From an uncultured Eubacteriales bacterium (GTDB lineage Bacteria; Bacillota; Clostridia; Oscillospirales; CAG-272): a stretch of 6,698 nucleotides of DNA. The notes beneath the pieces were generated by a model. The model was not told the origin of the DNA. It worked only from the letters and a program-made list of their open reading frames with translations, and made no database searches. A program made the position numbers and the translations under genes. The stretch covers positions 1-6,698 of the forward strand of contig ONVJ01000128.1 in the NCBI GenBank assembly GCA_900321265.1. The letters run 5' to 3'. This document shows positions 4,646-6,698 of the stretch, one piece after another; position 1 is the first letter of the stretch, and every line of letters begins with the position of its first letter.

Positions 4646-5278
4646 ATGAAAAAGGGAATCATCGGAAAGAAGCTGGGCATGACCCAGATCTTCGACGAAA
4701 TCGGGAACGCCGTCCCGGTAACGGTCATTCAGGCCGGTCCCTGCACAGTGGTGCAAAGAAAAACGGCAGAAAAAGACGGTTACGAGGCTGTTCAGCTCGG
4801 TTTTGAGGACGTCAAGGAAAAACACCTGACCAAGGCCGAAGCCGGACATTTCGCGAAGAACGGTCTCGCGATCAAGAAGCATCTTAAGGAATTCCGCCTT
4901 GAAGACTGCTCGGGCTACAACGTAGGCGACAGCGTATCTGTCGAAACCTTCGCCGCAGGCGAAAAAGTCGACGTCACCGGTACGACAAAGGGCCACGGAT
5001 TCTCGGGCGTTATCAAGAGATGGAATCAGCACAGACTCAGAATGACCCACGGCGTCGGCCCCGTGCACCGCGAAGTCGGTTCGATGGGCGCTAACTCCGA
5101 CCCGTCCAGAGTCTTCAAGAACAAGCATCTGGCCGGACAGTACGGTCACGAGCAGGTGACGATCCTCAACCTCGACGTTGTCAAGATCGACGCCGAAAAC
5201 AACCTTATTGCCATTCGCGGCGCCATCCCGGGCCCGAAGGGCGGAATCGTCTTCATCCGCGATTCCATCAAAGCCTGA
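4646..5278 (+). CDS. rplC: 50S ribosomal protein L3
   Basis: This 210-residue protein is one of the early-assembling 23S rRNA-binding proteins; a long loop reaches toward the peptidyl transferase centre. The N-terminus KKGIIGKKLGMTQIFDE is the L3 signature, and GTTKGHGFSGVIKRW, then RMTHG and REVGSMG, then VFKNKHLAGQYG, form the conserved central loop. The C-terminal VVKIDAENNLIAIRGAIPG is also typical. The loop reads GANSDP where E. coli L3 carries its methylated glutamine (GQNQTP), so that modification target is absent, as is usual in Firmicutes. AGGAGG (4636-4641) lies only 4 nt before ATG. Length is normal. It is followed 16 bp later by rplD. Confidence 0.98.
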   Translation: MKKGIIGKKLGMTQIFDEIGNAVPVTVIQAGPCTVVQRKTAEKDGYEAVQLGFEDVKEKHLTKAEAGHFAKNGLAIKKHLKEFRLEDCSGYNVGDSVSVETFAAGEKVDVTGTTKGHGFSGVIKRWNQHRLRMTHGVGPVHREVGSMGANSDPSRVFKNKHLAGQYGHEQVTILNLDVVKIDAENNLIAIRGAIPGPKGGIVFIRDSIKA

Positions 5279-5294
5279 CAGGAGGTAAGACAGA

Positions 5295-5963
5295 ATGCCT
5301 AACGTAAAAGTTCTTAATATGGAAGGCAAAGAGGTCGGTGAGATCGGGCTGTCCGAAAAGATCTTCGGCGCCGAAGTCAACCTTCCGGTCCTTCATACCG
5401 CGGTCAGAGCTTATCTGCTTAATCAGCGTCAGGGAACCCAGTCGACGAAGACAAGATCCGAAGTCAGCGGCGGAGGAAAGAAACCCTGGCGTCAGAAGGG
5501 GACCGGCAGAGCCCGTCAGGGATCGACCAGATCTCCTCAGTGGACACACGGCGGCATCGCGCTCGGCCCCAAGCCCCGCTCCTACCGCACCGATGTCAAC
5601 AAGAAAACAAAGAGAGTCGCGCTCTTCAGCGCTCTTTCGGATAAGGTATCCGGCGGCAATCTCGTCGTCCTCGACGAATGCAAACTCGACGGCTACAAGA
5701 CCGCCTCGATGGTGAAGATGTTCAGAGCGCTCGGCGCCGTCAAGGAAAACGGAAGCGACGCGAAGGCCCTGCTCGTTCTCCCCGAGGCCGACAGCTTCAT
5801 CGTCCGCAGCGTCCGCAACATACCCACCGCGGCCGCCACGCTTTACAGCACCATCAACACCTACGAGGTTGTCAATGCCGAAAAGCTTATCATAACGAAG
5901 GATGCTCTCGAGAAGCTGACTGCCGTTTATGACGGCGTCTGCGACAAGGAGGACAACGACTAA
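5295..5963 (+). CDS. rplD: 50S ribosomal protein L4
   Basis: This 222-residue protein binds 23S rRNA early in assembly and its extended loop lines the peptide exit tunnel. That loop is clear at about residues 44-98, with NQRQGTQSTKTRSEVSGGGK and then the basic PWRQKGTGRARQGS region and GPKPRSY. The C-terminal globular part includes ALLVLPEAD and the NAEKLIITKDALEKL ending; a short acidic tail (DKEDND) follows. AGGAGGT (5280-5286) sits 8 nt before ATG. In E. coli L4 represses its own operon through the leader; the S10 leader here makes L4 a reasonable but unproven candidate regulator. Its stop codon overlaps the rplW start (TAATG). Confidence 0.98.
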   Translation: MPNVKVLNMEGKEVGEIGLSEKIFGAEVNLPVLHTAVRAYLLNQRQGTQSTKTRSEVSGGGKKPWRQKGTGRARQGSTRSPQWTHGGIALGPKPRSYRTDVNKKTKRVALFSALSDKVSGGNLVVLDECKLDGYKTASMVKMFRALGAVKENGSDAKALLVLPEADSFIVRSVRNIPTAAATLYSTINTYEVVNAEKLIITKDALEKLTAVYDGVCDKEDND

Positions 5964-6256
5964 TGGATAAGACATATGATATCATCCTGAGACCTATGCT
6001 CACGGAATCCAGCATGGACCTCATGTCTCAGAAGAAGTATGTGTTCAAGGTTCATCCCTCGGCCACGAAGCCCGAGATCGCGAAGGCAGTCGAAGCTGCC
6101 TTCTCGGTAAAGGTCAAGGACGTCAATACGGCCAACTACCGCGGCAAGAAGAAGAGAGTCCGCTACAACTACGGTTACACCGCCGCCTGGAAAAAGGCGA
6201 TCGTGACACTGACCGAAGACAGCCCGACAATCGCCTTCTTCGACGGCCTGAACTGA
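5963..6256 (+). CDS. rplW: 50S ribosomal protein L23
   Basis: This 97-residue protein sits at the exit of the peptide tunnel and docks trigger factor and SRP. It has the L23 pattern: DIILRPMLTESSMDLM at the start, YVFKVHPSATKPEIAKAVE, the VKVKDVNTANYRGKKKRVR basic loop, and a WKKAIVTLTEDSPTIAFFD ending. Length is typical (about 95-100). The start overlaps the rplD stop by one base (TAATG), and the ribosome binding site AAGGAGG (5946-5952, 10 nt upstream) lies inside the end of rplD, indicating translational coupling. Confidence 0.97.
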   Translation: MDKTYDIILRPMLTESSMDLMSQKKYVFKVHPSATKPEIAKAVEAAFSVKVKDVNTANYRGKKKRVRYNYGYTAAWKKAIVTLTEDSPTIAFFDGLN

Positions 6257-6274
6257 TTTGAGGAGGAAAGACCA

Positions 6275-6698
6275 ATGCCTACCATCAAATACAAACCCAC
6301 GACTCCCTCGAGACGCAACATGACTGTCCCCTCCTTTGAGGAGATCACGAAGTTCAGCCCCGAGAAGAGCCTCATAGTCATCAAGAAGAAACACGCCGGA
6401 AGAAACGCCAACGGCAAGATCACCGTTCGCCACCAGGGCGGCGGCAACAAGGTCAAATACCGCGTCATCGACTTCCGCAGACTCGACAGGGGAGAGGCCA
6501 CCGTCGTCGGCATCGAATACGATCCCAACCGTTCGGCCTACATCGCCCTGCTTGAGAACGGCGAGGGCAAAAAGAGCTACATCATCGCTCCCGTCGGACT
6601 CACCGCGGGCGACAAGGTCTACACCGGCGAGGACGCCGACATCAAGGCCGGCAACACTCTTCCTCTCGCCAACATCCCGGTCGGTACCTACGTCAACA
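6275..6698 (+). CDS. rplB: 50S ribosomal protein L2, 3' end beyond the window
   Basis: The frame opens at ATG 6275 and stays open to the window edge, giving about 141 residues of a protein normally near 275. L2 is a primary 23S rRNA-binding protein needed for subunit association and peptidyl transferase activity. Matching landmarks are MPTIKYKPTTPSRRNM at the start, GRNANGKITVRHQGGGNK, YRVIDFRR, GIEYDPNRSAYIALL, YIIAPVGLTAGDKV and GNTLPLANIPVGTYVN. The catalytically important C-terminal histidine region is not in the window. AGGAGG (6261-6266) lies 8 nt upstream of ATG, and the gap to rplW is 18 bp. It is the fifth gene of the S10 operon. Confidence 0.97.
   Translation, partial: MPTIKYKPTTPSRRNMTVPSFEEITKFSPEKSLIVIKKKHAGRNANGKITVRHQGGGNKVKYRVIDFRRLDRGEATVVGIEYDPNRSAYIALLENGEGKKSYIIAPVGLTAGDKVYTGEDADIKAGNTLPLANIPVGTYVN

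Overview
The window looks like a chromosomal segment of a Gram-positive, Clostridia-type bacterium (Firmicutes/Bacillota). The evidence is strong AGGAGG ribosome binding sites in front of almost every gene, many intrinsic terminators with U-tracts, a near-consensus housekeeping promoter, Firmicute-like ribosomal protein sequences and moderately high GC by eye. The genus cannot be fixed from this sequence.

Layout. (1) 2-340 (+): the 3' end of an unrecognised gene with a Lys-rich linker and a small-residue C-terminal segment. It converges on (2) the rplL and rplJ genes (435-1393, -), which form a short operon with a strong promoter (1535-1563), an L10-type leader with its own attenuator (1411-1528) and a strong 3' terminator (355-406). 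The usual neighbours rplK, rplA and rpoB are not adjacent. (3) 1594-2072 has no convincing gene. It holds a large structured RNA candidate on the + strand (1651-1959) with an H-type pseudoknot, a long-range closing helix and an intrinsic terminator, followed by a promoter with an operator-like palindrome. (4) 2073-3736 (+): two translationally coupled genes, a multi-pass membrane protein with an acidic N-terminus and a small HTH regulator that looks like a WYL-family protein without its WYL domain. (5) 3737-4222: promoter and a roughly 350-nt structured leader containing an intrinsic terminator. (6) 4223-6698 (+): the start of the S10 operon in its canonical order, rpsJ-rplC-rplD-rplW-rplB, the last cut by the window edge.

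How it works together. Both ribosomal protein operons appear to be controlled after initiation by premature termination in structured leaders. The L10 leader shows an L10-site-like bulged hairpin, an antiterminator and a terminator. The S10 leader shows a terminator and an alternative pairing that would disrupt it. Between them sits a self-contained module of structured RNA, membrane protein and small regulator, unrelated to the ribosome as far as can be seen. The structured RNA is the best candidate here for something undescribed: G-U pairs in its helices and the position of its U-tract both show that the + strand is the RNA.
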